From Halomonas sp. McH1-25 (GTDB lineage: Bacteria; Pseudomonadota; Gammaproteobacteria; Pseudomonadales; Halomonadaceae), in assembly GCF_022348165.1 (NCBI RefSeq), contig NZ_JAKRFI010000004.1, forward strand, positions 124,001-188,000: a stretch of DNA of 64,000 bases, in the 5' to 3' direction. Below, one piece after another: positions 37,394 to 47,307 of this stretch; the stretch's first letter is position 1, and the number at the start of each line of letters is the position of its first letter. A program made the position numbers and the translations under genes. The notes beneath the pieces were generated by a model that saw only the letters and a list, made by a program, of their open reading frames with translations, made no database searches and was not told where the DNA came from.

Positions 37394-39163
37394 CTAAAAG
37401 GGCCAGATACGTGGAATCAGCGCCAACGCCACCACTCCCACCAGCACATTGAGCACGCCGCCGACACGCAGGAAGTCGCTGAAACGATAGCCCCCCGGTC
37501 CATAGACCATGAGATTGGTCTGGTAGCCGATCGGCGTCAGAAAACTGGACGATGCGGCGAACATGATGGCGATCACATAAGGCATCACGTTTACCCCCAG
37601 GCTCTCGGCGCTGGCAGTGACTATCGGGAAGGCGATCACGGCAGCGGCATTGTTGGTCACCACTTCGGTGAGTAGCGCCACTATCGCGTAGGTCCCGATG
37701 AGCAGCAGATAAGGGTTGCCGCCCGCCAGCGCCAACGCATGATTGGCCAGGCTGGCGGCAGCACCGGAGCTCTCCAGGGCGAGTCCCAGCCCGAACGATG
37801 CGGCGATGGTCAACAGTACCTGGGTATCCAGGCCGCGCTTGGCGGCGCTGATCGAGCAGCAACCGGTAAGTACCGCCAGCGCCGCCCCCAACATTGCCGC
37901 ATTGAGCATGCTCAGTACGCCAAACGCCGCCAGGATCACGACGCCACCAAGGATGCTCCAGGCCAGCCAGGCCTTTTCATGTACGGGACGCGCCTGTCCG
38001 TTGACCCGACTGATCAGCAAAAAGTCCTTGGATTGACGGTGACGCTCGATGAAGGGGGGACGTGCCTCGAGCAGCAGTACATCGGCCGGCTGCAGACGGA
38101 TCTGCCCCAGGTTGCCGGCAACCCGTTCGCCGTGACGGCACACGGCCAGCACCACGGCGCCATAGAGCGTGCGGAAGTGGCCTTCGCGAATACGCCGACC
38201 GATGAACTGGCACTGGTCCGACACCACGGCCTCGACCAGGCGCCGCTCACTGAAGTCCTTCTGCAAGCTGGATTCGCCCTGACTCGACGGTTGCAGTCCA
38301 CGGATCTGCTGCAGCTCGACAGCGGCTTCGGTGGTCCCCGCGAAGACCAGACGGTCGCCGCCCTTGAGTCTCTCGCCCGGACCGACCACGCTGACCACAT
38401 TGCCGCCGCGTTCGATCTCGACCAGGAACAGGCCCTCGAGATGACGCAGCCCCGCCTCCTCGACGGTCTTGTCGACGATCGGGCCGTCCGGCGCCACTTC
38501 CATCTCGATGGTGAACTCACGCGGATTGGCAAAGAACTGTCCGGCGCCGGAGCGCTCGGGCAGCAACCAGCGCCCGGCAAGCAGCAGGTAGGTCAATCCC
38601 GCCACGGCTATCGGCACCCCCACCCAGGCGATATCGAACAGCCCCAGCGAAAGCTCGGGATAGCGCTCGTTGAGCAAGCCATTCACGACCAGGTTGGTAC
38701 TGGTGCCCAGTAGCGAGCAGGTGCCCCCCAGGATCGAGGCGAAACTCAGCGGCATCAGAAAACGGTGCGACGACAGTCCCAGCCGGCGACTCCAGCTCAT
38801 CACGGCAGGAATGTAGGTCGCCACGACCGGGGTGTTGTTGAGGAAGGCACTGATGGCAGCGACGGGAATCAGCAACCGGAACTGTGCCCCCGTTTCACTT
38901 CGGGGACGCCCCAGCACGTAGCGAATGATCAGATCGATGCCGCCGGTCTCGCGAATGCTCGCCACCAGCACATACATGAACGCGACAGTGAACAGGCCGC
39001 TGTTGGAGAAACCGGCCAGCGCCCCGGAAGCGTCGATGATCCCCAGCGTCAACAACCACACCACGGCCCCGAGCATGATCATGTCGGGGCCGATACGTGT
39101 CGTGGCCATCAATACGAACGCAGCCACTGTCGTGGCCAGCGTAATCCAGGCATCCCAGGGCAT
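37394..39163 (-). CDS. SLC13-family permease with two TrkA-C (RCK_C) domains
   Basis: Inner-membrane transporter of 589 residues. The N-terminal half ('LNNTPVVATYIPAVMSWSRR', 'GTSTNLVVNGLL') and C-terminal half ('TNNAAAVIAFPIVTASAESL', 'PIGYQTNLMVYGPGGY') carry the paired SNT motifs of divalent-anion:Na+ symporters. Two TrkA-C-type domains sit between them at about residues 210-370. This architecture is common in SLC13-like proteins proposed to move sulfate or dicarboxylates; the substrate is not known here. The ATG at 39163 has an AGGA site; a TTG 21 bases upstream is an alternative. Confidence 0.9.
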   Translation of the reverse strand: MPWDAWITLATTVAAFVLMATTRIGPDMIMLGAVVWLLTLGIIDASGALAGFSNSGLFTVAFMYVLVASIRETGGIDLIIRYVLGRPRSETGAQFRLLIPVAAISAFLNNTPVVATYIPAVMSWSRRLGLSSHRFLMPLSFASILGGTCSLLGTSTNLVVNGLLNERYPELSLGLFDIAWVGVPIAVAGLTYLLLAGRWLLPERSGAGQFFANPREFTIEMEVAPDGPIVDKTVEEAGLRHLEGLFLVEIERGGNVVSVVGPGERLKGGDRLVFAGTTEAAVELQQIRGLQPSSQGESSLQKDFSERRLVEAVVSDQCQFIGRRIREGHFRTLYGAVVLAVCRHGERVAGNLGQIRLQPADVLLLEARPPFIERHRQSKDFLLISRVNGQARPVHEKAWLAWSILGGVVILAAFGVLSMLNAAMLGAALAVLTGCCSISAAKRGLDTQVLLTIAASFGLGLALESSGAAASLANHALALAGGNPYLLLIGTYAIVALLTEVVTNNAAAVIAFPIVTASAESLGVNVMPYVIAIMFAASSSFLTPIGYQTNLMVYGPGGYRFSDFLRVGGVLNVLVGVVALALIPRIWPF

Positions 39164-39270
39164 GGTGGCGGTCCTGCGAGACAATGAATGAAACCGTCCC
39201 GCATTCTGACCGCCACGCTTTATTCCTGGAAGTTATTTGTAGAAATTTATATAAATCAAAAAGAAATATA

Positions 39271-41286
39271 TCAAAGCGGCGCCTGGGCCCCCCCCAGCCC
39301 GAAAGGCGCACGCAGCGACTGAACCGGCATTGCCTGATAGCGCTCATTGGCTGGCAACAAGGCATGATCGGCAAACTCGGTGTCGCTCGTCGCCGGAGCC
39401 TCTTCGTGCTCTTCCAGGCGCTCGAGCACTTCCGGCAGGCGTACCTCGGCCGGAATGCACAGGATGCCGTGACGCTGCAGCCACTGACCGGCGCGGATGC
39501 TGCTGGTGAAACGAATGATGAATACAGAGGTCACCATTCCCAGCAAGACCGGCGACAGCCACCAGAAGAACAGCGGTGAATAGTAGAAGCTGACTGCGCC
39601 CCAAACCAGGCCGGCCAGCGTCATGGCCCAACTCCGCCGCCATGCTTCACGCCAGGGAATCAGACGTCCACCGCGCGCCTGGGTACTCCACGATACGGTC
39701 CTTCCAGACAGCACGCTGATCACGAACCAGGCGTGGAACGCCATCATCAACGGGGCGATCAGGATCGAGAAGACGATCTCCAGCAACGCGCTGAACGTCA
39801 GCTTGACGCCACCGCCGAACTCCTTGCGACGTTGTCCGAGGGCAACGGCCAGCCCCAGCAACTTGGGCACGACCAGCATGATCACGGTAATGACCAGTAG
39901 CGATGCGATCATCGCCACACGCGACTCCGGCCACTCGGGGAACAGCTGGTAATCCTGGGTGAAGAAGCGCACCTTGATTACCGCCCTCGTCACTGCATCC
40001 ACGGTACTCAGCGCCAGCATGACCAGCCACAGCAGCGAAGCCATGTAGGCCAGTGCCCCGAGCAGGAAATGCAGACGATTGACCCAGTGCAGCCCACTGG
40101 CGAACAACAGACGCAGATGCTGCATGTTGCCCTGACACCAGCGGCGATCGCGCTTGGCGTATTCGATGATGCTGCCAGGTAGCTCTTCATAGCTGTCCTC
40201 GACGCCCGCATGCAGGCGCACTTCCCAGCCGGCACGCCGCAGCATGGCCGCCTCGACGAAGTCGTGACTGAGAATATCGCCGCCCATCGGGGCCTTGCCG
40301 GGCAATGACGGCAATCCGCAATAATCGACGAACGCGGCAACGCGAATGATCGCGTTGTGGCCCCAGTAGTTGGCGGTGTCGCCCTGCCAGACGCTCTGTC
40401 CCGCGGCCAGCATCGGGCTGTACAACGTTGCCGCGAACTGCAGGAAGCGACCGAACAGCGTGCTCGAGCGAACCGGCAGCGGCACGGTCTGCAGCAGCGC
40501 CAGACGCGGATTGGCCTGCATGGCCGCTGCCATGCCGACCATGGTGCGTCCGCCCATCACGCTATCGGCATCGAGCACTAGCATGCTTTCGTAGTCTTGT
40601 CCCCAGCGACAGCAGAAGTCCGACAGATTGCCGACCTTGCGGCCGATGTTGCGTTCGCGACGCCGGTAGTAAAGCGTCAGGTCACCGTCCAGTCGCTGGC
40701 GCAGCGCGTAGGCCGCCTGCTTTTCGGCGGCGGCGATGGTCTCGTCGGTCGTGTCGCTGAGCAGGAAGACATCGAAAGCCGCGGCCTGACCGGTATCGAT
40801 CAGCGAGCGACACGTGGCCTCGAGCCCGGCGATGACCCGCTCGGTGTCCTCGTTGTAGACGGGCATCACCAAGGCGACACGCCGCGTGGGATCGAGCGTC
40901 CGCTCAAGCGGCTTGGCGCGCTTCAGGGTCAACGGATCGCGCTTCATGGCCACGACCAGAAAGCCGGCAATGCCCGTCCAGAAGGAGATCGACAGCCAGG
41001 CGAACATGACCAGGAACAGCACCCAGATCGACATTTCCAGCATGCTCAGGCCATTGGCGCGCAGAATGTCGAACATCATGTAGCCGCCCTGAATGGCCGT
41101 GAGCAGCGACAGCGTGAAGAAGATCAGGCGCCGCAGCCCCAGCAGCGGAATGCGCTGCTCCTTCGAGCGGGGCGGCGCCTGTACGGCATGACGGGTGGAT
41201 GATTCAGGACTGGCCTTTTTCTCGGCCGGCCCCAACGGAGCGGTCACGCTCTCGGTATGACCGGGACTCAACTCCTGCTCGCTCAT
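39271..41286 (-). CDS. opgH: Osmoregulated periplasmic glucan glucosyltransferase OpgH (MdoH)
   Basis: Inner-membrane GT2 enzyme of 671 residues that polymerises glucose from UDP-glucose for periplasmic glucans. Signatures are 'ALVMPVYNEDTERVIAGLEA', 'MLVLDADSVMGGRTM' (DxD), 'YWGHNAIIRVAAF', 'SHDFVEAAMLRRAGW' and 'RDRRWCQGNMQHL' (R/QxxRW). It lacks much of the long N- and C-terminal extension of the 847-residue E. coli enzyme. An in-frame ATG at 41319 overlaps the end of opgG; 41286 is a second candidate start. A run of eight Cs (G8 in the coding strand) at 39288-39295 lies in the last codons. Confidence 0.94.
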   Translation of the reverse strand: MSEQELSPGHTESVTAPLGPAEKKASPESSTRHAVQAPPRSKEQRIPLLGLRRLIFFTLSLLTAIQGGYMMFDILRANGLSMLEMSIWVLFLVMFAWLSISFWTGIAGFLVVAMKRDPLTLKRAKPLERTLDPTRRVALVMPVYNEDTERVIAGLEATCRSLIDTGQAAAFDVFLLSDTTDETIAAAEKQAAYALRQRLDGDLTLYYRRRERNIGRKVGNLSDFCCRWGQDYESMLVLDADSVMGGRTMVGMAAAMQANPRLALLQTVPLPVRSSTLFGRFLQFAATLYSPMLAAGQSVWQGDTANYWGHNAIIRVAAFVDYCGLPSLPGKAPMGGDILSHDFVEAAMLRRAGWEVRLHAGVEDSYEELPGSIIEYAKRDRRWCQGNMQHLRLLFASGLHWVNRLHFLLGALAYMASLLWLVMLALSTVDAVTRAVIKVRFFTQDYQLFPEWPESRVAMIASLLVITVIMLVVPKLLGLAVALGQRRKEFGGGVKLTFSALLEIVFSILIAPLMMAFHAWFVISVLSGRTVSWSTQARGGRLIPWREAWRRSWAMTLAGLVWGAVSFYYSPLFFWWLSPVLLGMVTSVFIIRFTSSIRAGQWLQRHGILCIPAEVRLPEVLERLEEHEEAPATSDTEFADHALLPANERYQAMPVQSLRAPFGLGGAQAPL

Positions 41287-41308
41287 ACCGCATCCACGAC
41301 CTTGATTG

Positions 41309-43039
41309 TCATAAGTCATTGGGATCCCATATGTAGCTCCAGGTCTCGGTAAGCGGCTTGCCACGCAACATCAACTGCAATTGCATGTCGGCCGGATCGT
41401 CGTCCTGTGGCGCTAGCTTGAACATGGCTCGCCAGGTCTTGCCATCGGGCAATTTCCTGACATGAAGTTCACTGGTTTCGCCTGTAGAGGTCGTCAGCTT
41501 GGCCTCGACCGGCTGGGAGGCAGACAGCGACGACAGTTCCCCCCCTGCGAAGTCGACCACGAAACGGCGCAGGCTGCGCGGCGGTCCATTCGACTCGCCG
41601 GGTTGCGCGCCCCACCCTTGCCGCGTCCGCACGACACGGGCAAATTCCCTGTGGGGAATCGGTTCGTCATAGGTCGTCAGGCGATACTGGTAACGCCGCT
41701 CGTCGCCGGCTCGAAATTCCTTGTCGGGGACCCAATAGGCAACGATGTTGTCGTAGGTTTCCGAATCCGCAGGAATTTCGACGAGTTCCACGCCGCCTTC
41801 GCCCCAATCGCCGCCCTGCGTTTCGACCCACAGGCTCGGGCGCTCCTCGTAGTTCAGTGCCGTATCCAGATAGTGCTCGAAGTCCCGGTCACGCTGCATC
41901 AGGCCGAAGCCCAGCGGGTTGTTGTCGCGTAACTGGCTGACGTTGAGCGACGGTGGGTTGGACAGGGGGCGCCAGATCCACTGATTGCCCGAGGTATGCA
42001 TCAGCATGCCGTCCGAGTCGTGGACCTCGGGTCGAAAATCGTCGTAGTGCTGTACGCTGTTCTCGCCGTAGAGAAACATGCTGGTCAAGGGTGCCACGCC
42101 CAGCTTGGCTACGTCGTTGCGAGCAAAGAGGCGCGAATCCACGTTGATGACGGTATTGTTGGCGGCTTCGATGTCGAAGCGATAAGCGCCGGCGACCGAC
42201 GGGCTATCGAGCAGGGCGAATACCGTGATATGCGACGAATTGGGCTCCGGCGGAACCAGCCAGAACTCCTGAAAGGCCGGAAACTCCTCGCCCCCCTGGG
42301 TCGCGGTATCCACTGCCAAGCCACGCGCTGAAATGCCGTAGGTCTGGTCACGCCCGATCATGCGGAAATACGACGCGCCCAAAAAGACCAGAAACTCATC
42401 CTTGTACTGGGGCGTGTTCAGCGGAAAATGCAGGCGGAAGCCGGCGAATCCCAGTTGCCCCGGATCCATTCCCTTCACGACATCGCGTATGTGTCCCGTT
42501 TGCCCCTCATACTCGAAAATCTCGCTATCGAACGCGATCTCGTCGATGCGTCCGTCGCGCAGCACGTGGATGTCGACAGGCGTGTCGTAGAGAAATCCAG
42601 GGTGAAAGAACTGTACCTCGAACAGCCGCTCATCCCGCCACAGGGCGGCGTCGCGCCGAAAGCGGATGTTGCGAAAATCGTGATACTCCATGTTGGCCAG
42701 TTCTTCGGGGAGCGCCGATTCAGGCGCCGTGTACGCCGCCCCGGCCATGTCGCGCGCCCTCTCGATGACGTGCTCGAACACGGCATCGGGAGTCCAATCC
42801 TGCTTGGGAGCGGAGTCGCTACTGGCCTGCTGGGTGGTTTCCTGGTCGGCTTCCTGCTCGTCACCCGTCTCGGGCTGCGCGGGCTGCTCCTTAGGCTCTG
42901 CGGCACCCTGCGAAGGCTGCTCCGGCTGATTCTCGGCCGGCGGCTCGCCATTCTGAGGGGAAGTGGAGGTCTCTTGAGCTTGAGCAAGGGTCAGCACACA
43001 GGCCAACCCCGACACAACGATGCATTGCCACACCTTCAT
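41309..43039 (-). CDS. opgG: Periplasmic glucan biosynthesis protein OpgG (MdoG)
   Basis: Periplasmic protein of 576 residues needed for branching or release of osmoregulated periplasmic glucans. A signal peptide ('CIVVSGLACVLTLAQAQ') is followed by about 55 residues of low-complexity Gln/Glu/Pro/Ala, then the OpgG domain ('ELANMEYHDFRNIRFRRDAA', 'QFFHPGFLYDTPVDIHVL', 'GASYFRMIGRDQTYG', 'FLYGENS', 'YEERPSLWVETQGGDWGEG'). The acidic linker is not part of the usual family layout. It overlaps or abuts opgH downstream. Expression is expected to respond to osmolarity by analogy only. Confidence 0.95.
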   Translation of the reverse strand: MKVWQCIVVSGLACVLTLAQAQETSTSPQNGEPPAENQPEQPSQGAAEPKEQPAQPETGDEQEADQETTQQASSDSAPKQDWTPDAVFEHVIERARDMAGAAYTAPESALPEELANMEYHDFRNIRFRRDAALWRDERLFEVQFFHPGFLYDTPVDIHVLRDGRIDEIAFDSEIFEYEGQTGHIRDVVKGMDPGQLGFAGFRLHFPLNTPQYKDEFLVFLGASYFRMIGRDQTYGISARGLAVDTATQGGEEFPAFQEFWLVPPEPNSSHITVFALLDSPSVAGAYRFDIEAANNTVINVDSRLFARNDVAKLGVAPLTSMFLYGENSVQHYDDFRPEVHDSDGMLMHTSGNQWIWRPLSNPPSLNVSQLRDNNPLGFGLMQRDRDFEHYLDTALNYEERPSLWVETQGGDWGEGGVELVEIPADSETYDNIVAYWVPDKEFRAGDERRYQYRLTTYDEPIPHREFARVVRTRQGWGAQPGESNGPPRSLRRFVVDFAGGELSSLSASQPVEAKLTTSTGETSELHVRKLPDGKTWRAMFKLAPQDDDPADMQLQLMLRGKPLTETWSYIWDPNDL

Positions 43040-43854
43040 GCGACTTCCTCATTTCCATAGTCATTATGCGACCCCACGTCCCTGAGCAACTATAGCTGTC
43101 ACTTTACTTCTTCGGCGCGCTTTGCATTGTGTCTTCGCCTGCCGATAACGGCCCTGCCGCCATTACCCTTGATATTGTCGTCTTCGGCGTCCGGTTATCG
43201 AGATCTTACCATACCGATATCGCAGTCGAACGTCGACGGCCTTGTTCTCTCGGGCCGCGAAGTGTCCACGCACGGCATGGGTCGCCCCAAACGTATCGTC
43301 ACACATTCGGAGCGAGCAATTGCGCAATGAGCAGTGGAACGGCGGGCTACCGTAGAATAATGGAGACGACGCGCTCCTCACTCGAATGCAGTCAGCTACG
43401 ACATGGCCTCTTCCGGCGAGCTTCCGGCATATATGCCGTTATGCTGAAGCATAGTGCTCTTGACGGGGTCGATCAAAACCGGACAGTACTTTACGAAATC
43501 ACCTGGCTTGAGCAATGCCAACAGTGGAAATTTCCACCGCCCATTAGCGTTGCACTGATGTCTCGCTGCAATACACGTTCGGCGACGTTCTTTAACGCCG
43601 TCGCAGTATGCAGCAAGAGAGGTAGAATCAGCGATTGATATTAGCTATTTAACGATAGCCAATAAGAAGTTTTAGAAATAAAGCATGAATACGAGGCAAA
43701 AGGTAAAATTCTTAATCCTTATTCTTGCACACTTGCAAGTGCACTCTTCGGGATAGTCACCGGGATAGGTTTCGAGACGACCTCATTCATCAGTAATAGG
43801 GCTTTGTCTCTCCGACATACCCGCACTGGCAACGTACGATAATGCCCCCGGCGT
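43040..43854. other. Long non-coding region between opgG and the acyl-CoA synthetase gene
   Basis: About 815 bases whose AT content rises toward 43620-43760. Two plus-strand open frames here have poor codon usage and no recognisable domains, so I do not call them genes. The stretch includes a perfect 14-base palindrome GTGGAAATTTCCAC at 43524-43537 and a symmetric stretch TGCAC...GTGCA at 43726-43743. It must hold the opgG promoter. No tRNA, repeat array or intact mobile element is visible. Confidence 0.5.
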
Positions 43855-46518
43855 TCAGGCCGACTGCATATACCGTTCGACGGTTACGCTATCGTCGCCC
43901 TGCGCCCCGCCCTTAACGATAAAACCGAATTCTCGCGCCATCTTCAGCATGGGCTCGTTCTCTCTCAGCACGTCGGCGAAGACCCGGCGAATCCCCGTTG
44001 CCTTGGCATAGTCGAGTATCTCGCTCATCAGGCGATAACCCAGTCCGGTATGCTTCATATCCGAGCGGACCATGACAGCATATTCAGCACTGTCCTTGTC
44101 CGGATCGGCGATCAGTCGCACCACGGCGCAGATTTCCGTACCGCCAGGCATGAACGCCACCAGCGCCATCTCCCGGTCGTAGTCGATCTGGGTCAACCGC
44201 GCGGCGAAGGCGTGATCGAACGACTTGATGGCCCCGAAGAAACGCAGCCGTACGTCGTCGGGCGAAGATCGACGCAGCATTTCGACCAGCGCCGATTCGT
44301 CTTCCGGGCGAATCGGTCGCAGAAAACACTCTTGCCCCGACCGAGTCGCGACGCAGCGCTCGAGCTGCTGCGGATACGGACGAATCGCCAAGGGCTGGCG
44401 GTCCCGACGAACCACGACCCTGGCATCCAGGGCGATCACGCCCGATGCATCCACCAGCAGTGGGTTGATGTCGAGTTCCGCGACACGCTCCAGTGTCGAG
44501 ACGATCTGCGACACCCGGACCAGCGTCAGGGTCAGCGCCTCGAAGTCGATGGCCTGCCGGCTGCGATAGCCGCGCAGCAGTCGGGCAACCCGCGTCCCGT
44601 CGATCATCTCCCGCGCAAGCAGCGGATTGAGCGGCGGCAACCCCATCATCCGGTCGCCGACCACCTCGACGGCCGTCCCTCCCTGGCCAAACAGGATCAC
44701 CGGCCCGAAGACTCGATCCTCGGCGACACCGACGATCAATTCGTGGGCCTCGGGACGCTGGATCATCGTCTGGACGTTGAACCCGTCGACACGCGCCTCG
44801 GGTACGACGTTTCGCACCCGTTCGAGCATCGCCTCGGCCGCTTCCCGCACCGCTTCGGGCGACTTCAGGTCCAACATTACGCCGCCCACATCCGACTTAT
44901 GCGTAATGTCCCGGGACAGGATCTTGAGCACGACTGGAGTGCCCAACTCCTCGGCGGCAGCTGCCGCCTCATCGGGATCGCGTGCCGTTTTTGCCGGTAC
45001 CGTGGGAATGCCATAGGCCGCCAGCAGTGCCGTCGCTTCAGGCTCGGTGAGCAGGCTACGCCCATCATCCAGTACCGTGTCGATGATTGCTTCGGCCGTG
45101 TTCCGATCAAAGTCCAGCCCGGTGAGCGCAGGCGGTGTCTGCATCAGCAGCGCTTGGTTGCTCCGGTAGCGCCAGAGGTGCGCGAAGGCCCGCACGGCCT
45201 GCTCGGGGGTTTCATAGGAGGGCAGGCCATGCCTGGCGAACAAGTGACGCGCCTGTTGGCCGGCCGCTTCGCCCAGCCAACAATTCAGCACGGGAATGCG
45301 CTGCGACGTGATGGCCTGCGTGACCGACCGGGCTGCATCCAGGCTGTCCGCCACCGCCGTCGGACAGTTGATTACCAACAGTGCATCGGCATCGGGTTCG
45401 GCCAGCAGGATATCGAGGGCATCGGCATAGCGTTTTCCTGGCGCATCGCCGAGGATGTCGACCGGATTGCCTCGGGACCAGGCTACCGGCAACACATTAT
45501 TCAGGCGCTCGACAGTCATGTCCGAAAGTGTCGCCAACTGGCCATGCCCCTCGGCCAGCTCATCGACGGCCAGCACGCCAATACCGCCGCCATTGGTCAG
45601 GATCGCCAGCCGGTCGCCCTTGACCCGCACACCGGTGGCCAGGGTACCGACCGCCTGGAACAATTCATCGAGCGTATCGACACGCAGCATGCCCGCACGC
45701 CGGAAGGCGGCGTCGTAAACGGCATCCGAGCCGGCCAGGGCGCCGGTATGCGACAGTGCCGCCTTGGCGCCGGCATCGCTGCGCCCCGCCTTGACCACGA
45801 TGACCGGCTTGGTGCGCGACGCCATCCTGGCGGCGGACAGGAACTTGCGGGCCTGGCTGATTGCCTCGACATAGAGCAGGATCGCATGCGTCTTGGGATC
45901 GAGCGCCAGATAGTCGAGCATGTCGCCAAAGTCCACGTCACTCATGCCGCCCAGCGACACCACGTGGGAAAAACCAATGCCTCGACTGTCGGCCCAGTCC
46001 AGAATCGAGGTTGCCACTGCGCCCGATTGAGTCACGAAGGCCAAGTGGCCCTGACGGGGCGCAACATGCCCGAAACTGGCATTCACCCCGGCATGTGGCG
46101 CCATGATTCCCAGGCAGTTGGGCCCCACGATGCGCATCAGATAGGGCCTGGCCGCCTCCAGCATGGCCTGCCTGAGCCGTTTGCCCTCCTCCCGGTCGCC
46201 TTCACCGAAGCCTGCGGTGATCACCACGGCGGCACGGCACCCCAGCTCGCCCAGCTCCCTGACCAGTTCAGGCACCGTGGTCGGCGGCGTAGCGATCACC
46301 GCCAGATCGGGAGGCAGTGGCAACTCGCCAATGGATCGGTAATTCAGCGTCGAGCGAATCGCCCGTTCATGCGGATTGACGGCCATGACCGGCCCGGCAA
46401 ATCCTCCTTCGAACAGGTTACGTGCCAGTACGGCCCCGATAGACCCTGGCCGGTTGCTGGCCCCGACCAGGGCAATGGATGACGGATTGAAAAGCGCATC
46501 GAGATTGCGGATGGACAA
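43855..46518 (-). CDS. Bifunctional ADP-forming acyl-CoA synthetase-like/GNAT protein (Pat-like lysine acetyltransferase)
   Basis: Protein of 887 residues. Order: CoA-binding domain (about 1-130, '[20 protein letters not shown]'), succinyl-CoA-ligase-like domain with the catalytic-type His in '[20 protein letters not shown]', ATP-grasp_5 domain (about 480-700, '[19 protein letters not shown]'), and a GNAT acetyltransferase domain at the C-terminus (about 725-885, '[17 protein letters not shown]'). This matches the Pat/PatZ-type protein acetyltransferases (YfiQ in E. coli). Translation probably starts at a TTG (46518) because CAGGAG lies 7 bases before it. Whether the synthetase part is active is not seen. 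Targets such as acetyl-CoA synthetase are known only for homologues. Confidence 0.92.
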   Translation of the reverse strand: MSIRNLDALFNPSSIALVGASNRPGSIGAVLARNLFEGGFAGPVMAVNPHERAIRSTLNYRSIGELPLPPDLAVIATPPTTVPELVRELGELGCRAAVVITAGFGEGDREEGKRLRQAMLEAARPYLMRIVGPNCLGIMAPHAGVNASFGHVAPRQGHLAFVTQSGAVATSILDWADSRGIGFSHVVSLGGMSDVDFGDMLDYLALDPKTHAILLYVEAISQARKFLSAARMASRTKPVIVVKAGRSDAGAKAALSHTGALAGSDAVYDAAFRRAGMLRVDTLDELFQAVGTLATGVRVKGDRLAILTNGGGIGVLAVDELAEGHGQLATLSDMTVERLNNVLPVAWSRGNPVDILGDAPGKRYADALDILLAEPDADALLVINCPTAVADSLDAARSVTQAITSQRIPVLNCWLGEAAGQQARHLFARHGLPSYETPEQAVRAFAHLWRYRSNQALLMQTPPALTGLDFDRNTAEAIIDTVLDDGRSLLTEPEATALLAAYGIPTVPAKTARDPDEAAAAAEELGTPVVLKILSRDITHKSDVGGVMLDLKSPEAVREAAEAMLERVRNVVPEARVDGFNVQTMIQRPEAHELIVGVAEDRVFGPVILFGQGGTAVEVVGDRMMGLPPLNPLLAREMIDGTRVARLLRGYRSRQAIDFEALTLTLVRVSQIVSTLERVAELDINPLLVDASGVIALDARVVVRRDRQPLAIRPYPQQLERCVATRSGQECFLRPIRPEDESALVEMLRRSSPDDVRLRFFGAIKSFDHAFAARLTQIDYDREMALVAFMPGGTEICAVVRLIADPDKDSAEYAVMVRSDMKHTGLGYRLMSEILDYAKATGIRRVFADVLRENEPMLKMAREFGFIVKGGAQGDDSVTVERYMQSA

Positions 46519-46827
46519 GGCGAACTCCTGACCGGGAGGCGGCAGCGCAGAGGGAAACGAACATGTTCACCTCCTATCATCGCCGCCCGCGTCCCATCTC
46601 GCCAACGCTCGATTCACAAGCGACACCCGGCATTGATGTCGCTCAAGGTTTCTGGCGTCAGACACCCGAGCCAGCCCGGACTCGACGGCTCACAGTCCGA
46701 TACCCAATGAAAAGAATCTCTTTGCAATCGTCGTTGATAAACCCAGTCCAGCTTTCTATTCATGACGTGTGGCCAGCATGATTCAGCGCTGGTCGATCTC
46801 ATGGAATCGAGACAAGGGAGTTTTATC
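46519..46827. other. Non-coding region between the Pat-like gene and the CBS gene
   Basis: About 310 bases between divergent genes. It must contain both promoters and the ribosome sites noted with each gene. I see no open frame with coding character and no RNA gene in it. Confidence 0.55.
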
Positions 46828-47250
46828 ATGCAAGTCAGAGAGGTAATGACTACACGGCCCGATTATCTATCCGCCGACGCCACCATTCGTGAAGTGGCCG
46901 AACGCATGAGCCGGGATTCCAGCGGCTTCGAACCCTTGGTTCAGGGCGATAAGATTGCCTGCACGATCACCGATCGCGATATTGCCGTACGTGCCGTGGC
47001 CGAAGGCAAGAGCCCTGACGACAAGGCCAGCAGCATCGCGACCAATGACGTTTTGTACACTTATGAAGACGAAGATGTCGTCAACGTGCTGAAGAACATG
47101 CAGGAGCAGCGCGTTCAGCGCTTGATCGTTCTCAACAACCCCAATGACAAGGACTTGACCGGTGTAGTGACCGTTGGCGACATTGCCGACCGTTGTAACG
47201 ACGACAACGTTGCCCGGGAGATCGTCAATTGCAGCAAGCACTACCACTGA
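46828..47250 (+). CDS. CBS-domain protein
   Basis: Soluble protein of 140 residues made of a pair of CBS motifs: 'MTTRPDYLSADATIREVAER' with 'ITDRDIAVRAVAEGKSP', then 'VLYTYEDEDVVNVLKNMQEQ' with 'LTGVVTVGDIADR'. Such Bateman modules bind adenosyl ligands and act as sensors of energy state. The ATG at 46828 follows AGGGAG; an in-frame start at 46762 lacks a site and adds a non-conserved leader. The partner protein is unknown. Confidence 0.9.
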   Translation: MQVREVMTTRPDYLSADATIREVAERMSRDSSGFEPLVQGDKIACTITDRDIAVRAVAEGKSPDDKASSIATNDVLYTYEDEDVVNVLKNMQEQRVQRLIVLNNPNDKDLTGVVTVGDIADRCNDDNVAREIVNCSKHYH

Positions 47251-47281
47251 TGATGGGTAAGCGCATTGTCCATAGGTAAGC

Positions 47282-47307
47282 GGACGCCGCCAATCATGGC
47301 GGCGTCC
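47282..47307. terminator. Stem-loop between convergent CBS and GGDEF genes
   Basis: Perfect 10-bp stem GGACGCCGCC / GGCGGCGTCC with a 6-base loop. It lies about 30 bases after the CBS stop and overlaps the last codons of the opposite GGDEF gene. The T run after it on the plus strand is weak (TGTCATTCT), so it may act as a bidirectional terminator or simply as a GC-rich stem. Confidence 0.5.

Noticed and set aside
43470-43500. Sequence GATCAAAACCGGACAG as a possible insertion-sequence end
   Set aside because: No partner inverted repeat, transposase fragment or target duplication could be seen nearby.
43129-43638. Open frame of 169 codons in the long gap after opgG
   Set aside because: Poor codon use, no ribosome site, no recognisable domain; it looks like chance in GC-rich DNA.
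44050-46482. Very long open frame antisense to the Pat-like gene
   Set aside because: It is a shadow of a GC-rich coding sequence; the translated protein is Arg/His/Gln-rich without domains.
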